DNA from: Gadus chalcogrammus
Lineage: Eukaryota; Chordata; Actinopteri; Gadiformes; Gadidae
DNA: 64,000 nt
NCBI RefSeq assembly: GCF_026213295.1
Contig: NC_079415.1
Location: forward strand, 27,700,181-27,764,180
Direction of reading: 5' to 3'
The stretch's first letter is position 1; each line of letters opens with the position of its first letter. Positions 50,990 to 64,000 of the stretch are shown piece after piece. The translations under genes were made by a program, and so were the position numbers. A model generated the notes under the pieces. It was not told the origin of the DNA. It worked only from the letters and a program-made list of their open reading frames with translations, and did not search any database.

Positions 50990-53715
50990 CTTTAAGGTGG
51001 TTATACACTTTTAGCGCTCATTTCTGGATTTTAATGATGAATATAATTGGATATCGTCCTAATTCTGCACCGCATGAATTTGTTTGTGTTTTTCTTCGGA
51101 CTCTTATGATAACTTTGCAGAATTCTGCATGTAGAGTTTCAATTAGATGTTTCTCCCATTTTATAAAGTATTGGTTAGCGAGTGGACCCCAGGCCTCAAA
51201 GCCATAGAGCGCAATGGGTTTTATGATCTCAATTAGGATGTCTAGTTTGATGTTTCTTGTTATGGCATAAAGATAACTATAAATGTATGCCCTGTCTCTC
51301 AGGTAATTTACAGCTTAGTTGAAGTGTCCTGCCGTGTTCATGTTTATGCCGAGGTAGGTATAGGCTATATAGATGTTTTTTTGCTCCAGAGTAACAGTGT
51401 CTAGGTGGAACGTGTATTTGTGGAGGCTGAGGCTTGGTTTAAATATCATTATTTTAGTTTTGCTAAGGTTCACTGTCAGGGCGCGGGTCACCTTAAGCAA
51501 AACATGTCTGCTGCAGACTCACTGTAAAAACGAAAACTTAAAATTGTTGGTCTCATTTTGATTTCTGAGTAAAATGAATATAAAACATTAAGTATTCATG
51601 TCAACTGTGAAATGCAATTTAGTCCAACCAACAATGTTGAGTTTTGGGTCAAGAGTTGGGCTCAGTGTAGTATCTTTGTTAGCAAGACACACGGGTTTAA
51701 GTCAGACTCTGTCTGAGGCTGGGCCAACTACGGTGCACATGCGCATTTCAACACTACGGGGGAAATTACGGGGTTTCCTAACGGAATTTTCAGATGGAAA
51801 ATATTCTGGCGACTCCTACCCCCCGGGGAGTCTGGGTATTCGTGATGCCCGTTGGGAAAAAGTTTTTTTTTTGCCTTTTGTCAATTTTTTTCTGTTAGGT
51901 TAAGTGGGGTTAACGCGTTTGGGGTCTTTATTGTTTGTGTGTTGTTTATTGTGTGTAGTGTTGCCGCCACCGTTACCGAGACTTGCATATCCGTTGGTTG
52001 TGTTTGCGGTGCGCTGTGTGTTGTGGGTGTGTGTTAAATAAAGGCAGCTCTCGGGATCGTGCGGTGTATGAGGCACGAGAGTTGCGTCACCGTTTAACCT
52101 GGGCTCCCGTATCGTGCAGTTTCACCAAAATGTCGAACTTGTTCTGCACTTTGGTTTGCTGCATTTAGACAGCGATTCTCTGCTGCTGAACTAGCTACAT
52201 GTTGCTTGTTCTATTTTTCAATTATTAATTTTAATGAAGTGAACTTAAAACTAGTTTTGCATTTTTTTAAATGTTTTTTTTTTTTAATAATATTAACCTT
52301 AATTTGAAATATTAAGTTAACAACCCTGACTTACTTTTTTGAGTTTTGTAAAATATAACATCTTAGTTGGTATAACTCGAACTTTCAAGTTTGTCTAAAG
52401 AAGAAAAATGACATTTTGTTGGGCTCAAAACTCAAACATTTATTGCAGTAAGTTGCCTTGCAATTTTGAGTTTTCTCAACTTTTTATTTTTTACAGTGCT
52501 GTTCTAATGTCCTTGCTTATTGGTTCAGGTCCATGTTGAACAGGGTCGGACTCTGCTGCATCCCTGTCTCACACCCCTGCTTTGTGGAAAGAAGTATGTA
52601 TATTTCTTTCCTGTCTTCAGTGCACATTTGTTGTTTGTGAACATGGACTTTGTTTTGGTTTATGTGGTTGTCAATGAGGGTGCTTAATGTGAATATGTGT
52701 TTGTCTGTTGAACGATCATTTGGTGAGAAGCCGATTTGTTTTTTGCCTAAGGCATTATTGTCAGACAGGAAATTAAGGAGTCCGCTATTTATAATCATAC
52801 AGGGAATTTTACAGCCGTTGCTGTTGAGGCAGACCCCACGGTAATTATTGGGGTTTAATTTATCACCACTTTTGTGGATTGGGCTAATCACTCCTTGGTT
52901 CCAGATGAGTGTCTTAAGCAATTTTAGTTTTAGAAATTTGAGATCTGTATATTTAAGCATTTCATTTGGAATACCATCAACACCACAGGCCTTTTTTGTT
53001 TGAGGGATCTTATTTTTTCCTGTAGTTATTTAAATGTTATTGGAGAGTCTAGTGGGTTCTGATCATCATTAATTACTGATTCTAGTGTTTGTAATTGATC
53101 TTGTATATTGGTGGGAGAAGTGGTTTACCCATACATCTCCATTTGAATGTGTAAGTCTTCCCGTTTTTGTTTGTTTAGTGTTATCCAATTTTCCAAGAAG
53201 TGGTATGACTCTGTGGATTCCTCAGTTGCGTATATCTGGTTTTCAACAGTTAGTATTTTTTCTCCTTATTGTGTTTCTGTATTGTCTTAAGGTCTCATAA
53301 TAATGAGGATGTATATTGTGGTTGTCTGGTTCTCTATGTTTGAACGATTTCTACGTTTTTTCCTACTGTTTCTGCTTTCATCGTCAAACCACTTCTTGTT
53401 TCTTGTTCTCGTTGTTCTTAGTTGGACCGTTTGAGACTTTCAGGTTTGATTGCAAGGCTGAGAGGTCAAAAATGTAAAGGCTTCCTACTGCCAGGGGGAT
53501 CCCTTCACTGCTGCAGTGAAAGTTCTTGGAAAGTTATCTAGAAGTTTCTAAATGGGTTTTTCGCCTCATGGTATGCTGATAAGTTTAGAAACAGCTATCC
53601 TTTCAACTTTTTATTGTAGTGTGTAGTTTATTGGGTTTTAATGCCTCCTCGTTAGGTTGTGGTTTTTGAAGCCGGCCGCGATTTTGCTTTGGTCTGATAG
53701 TGGTGCTAAGGGGTT
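50990..53715 (-). mobile_element. Degenerate LINE (I/Jockey-like), split by a CACTG-ended insertion
   Basis: Minus strand, in order: endonuclease end (about 53710-53670, LSDQ), linker, RT start (52960-52517; NQGVISPIHKSGDKLNPNNYRGVCLNS, QIGFSPNDRSTDKH), then after the insertion the RT tail (51500-51000; NLSKTKIMIF, TYLGINM, KPIALYGFEAWGPLANQ, HAEFCKVIIRVRRK). The catalytic ADD segment is absent. Many stops. Confidence 0.75.
51520..52498. mobile_element. Non-autonomous DNA element with CACTGTAAAAA ends
   Basis: CACTGTAAAAA at 51520-51530 and TTTTTACAGTG ending 52498 are exact inverted ends, backed by subterminal AACTTAAAATTG / CAATTTTGAGTT motifs. It interrupts the LINE. Ends starting CACTG suggest EnSpm/CACTA, but the expected 3-bp duplication is not seen; hAT-like is an alternative. 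Confidence 0.6.
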
Positions 53716-53723
53716 GACTATCT

Positions 53724-54215
<492 letters not shown>

Positions 54216-54414
54216 CCTCCTACAGTGTCAGTGTTCCAGGTTTTGTGTCTCTATCTTTCTCTCGAGGCTGGTCTTGCTGTCAGGTTATTAATCCCCTTGA
54301 TGATTTATGATTTAACCCGCTGAGAACGACACACTATTGCGTATTGTGGGATTGCGATCAAACTAATGCCGTCTAAAGAAACAGTCTTGTCCGGTCTTTC
54401 TAGATGCTTCCAGG

Positions 54415-63434
<9,020 letters not shown>

Positions 63435-63685
63435 GTACAGGGGCCATGGGACCCTGGGACCCTGGAGTCATGGGGCCGTGGGGTCATATGACCATGGATC
63501 TCTTCATGCTAACTATTTGGTGTTCGCTGTTGGGAATGCTGCTGCTGGTTGTGTTTTGATGTGTCTCTGGGAATGCGCTTGATTTGTTGAAGTGGAACAC
63601 AACTTGAAGTAGTGTCACACATGTAGTGAATCATAATTGTAGGCTTAATATTGAACAAGATTCTTTTTTTGGAGATTATTCCTAA

Positions 63686-63905
63686 CAGGTGCAATGTGTA
63701 GGATTTAGGATTTAGTGCCATCTAGCGGTGAATTTGTAGATTGCAGGCAACTGAGTACCCCGCCTCACTCCTGCCTTTTCAATGAGAAGGTGAAGTTACG
63801 GTGGCCTGTAAGGTGCCATCAGGTACTTCCAAAAGGATGTCATGGTCTACGAAACCAATGAGTAGCCAAGTGTCAAGGGAGGAGGTTTCTTGTCATGGCT
63901 GACAA
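63686..63905. repeat. Interspersed repeat fragment, abcb11 intron 10
   Basis: GTGTAGGATTTAGGATTTAG, CATCTAGCGGTGAATTTG and TAGATTGCAGGCAACTGAG follow the order of a very common fish dispersed repeat. Ends not defined. The rest of 63435-64000 shows nothing else. Confidence 0.5.
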
Positions 63906-64000
63906 GTAAGATAGCGATTATGATAATTAATAGTTCCATGTGTGGTAGCGTTCTAGTTGTCTGGCAGGAAACTGTACAAATATTGTAGTGGTTCATATTT

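Overview
The window is vertebrate nuclear DNA, almost certainly from a ray-finned (teleost) fish. It carries intron-split vertebrate genes with GT-AG junctions, many long AC/CT/GA microsatellites, and a typical fish set of transposable elements: hAT, PIF/Harbinger, DIRS, BEL/Pao, L2/CR1-like LINEs and a tRNA-derived SINE. No bacterial features, CRISPR arrays or operons are present. Species was not determined.

Four protein-coding genes are supported. (1) The 5' end of a type XXVIII-like collagen gene lies on the minus strand at 661-2719: a signal-peptide exon and one large von Willebrand A exon. The gene runs off the left edge. (2) A complete atp5f1b (mitochondrial ATP synthase F1 beta) lies on the plus strand at 10615-19660, with ten coding exons that join in frame to 518 codons plus a stop. 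(3) A complete SDR9C-type retinol/hydroxysteroid dehydrogenase lies on the minus strand at 20856-26239, with four coding exons giving 318 residues. It is tail-to-tail with atp5f1b. (4) The 5' part of abcb11 (bile salt export pump) lies on the plus strand at 54415-63434, with ten coding exons covering the N-terminus and first transmembrane domain. It runs off the right edge before the first nucleotide-binding domain.

The rest is mostly mobile-element debris. Between 1 and 10.6 kb there are a deleted LTR element (4089-5297) and a TTAA-flanked foldback element (7252-9027). The atp5f1b introns hold a SINE fragment, hAT pieces, a roughly 30-bp minisatellite and a 1.6-kb hAT element with a perfect 8-bp target duplication. 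The dehydrogenase introns hold two LINE fragments and a SINE with a perfect 12-bp target duplication. The 27-54 kb stretch has no host gene that I can see. It holds a BEL/Pao remnant, two PIF/Harbinger elements, and a DIRS tyrosine-recombinase element whose recombinase frame is split by Harbinger and hAT pieces and whose terminal repeat is split by a 2.9-kb LINE. After these come a tRNA-like-bearing inverted-repeat element, a direct-repeat pair and another broken LINE. abcb11 introns hold a hAT element (perfect 8-bp target duplication) and a 1.58-kb giant foldback.

The genes do not form a pathway. One is secreted matrix, one mitochondrial ATP synthesis, one retinoid/steroid oxidation and one hepatocyte bile-salt export. 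The order is interesting as conserved synteny: in human, SDR9C genes lie near both ATP5F1B (12q13) and ABCB11 (2q31, DHRS9), and here all three neighbours occur together. I did not find an undescribed molecular system. The best leads are a frame-neutral 30-nt exon in abcb11, a (TG)42 tract 11 nt from a splice acceptor, a CT/GA hairpin-forming pair upstream of abcb11, and the layered DIRS locus.
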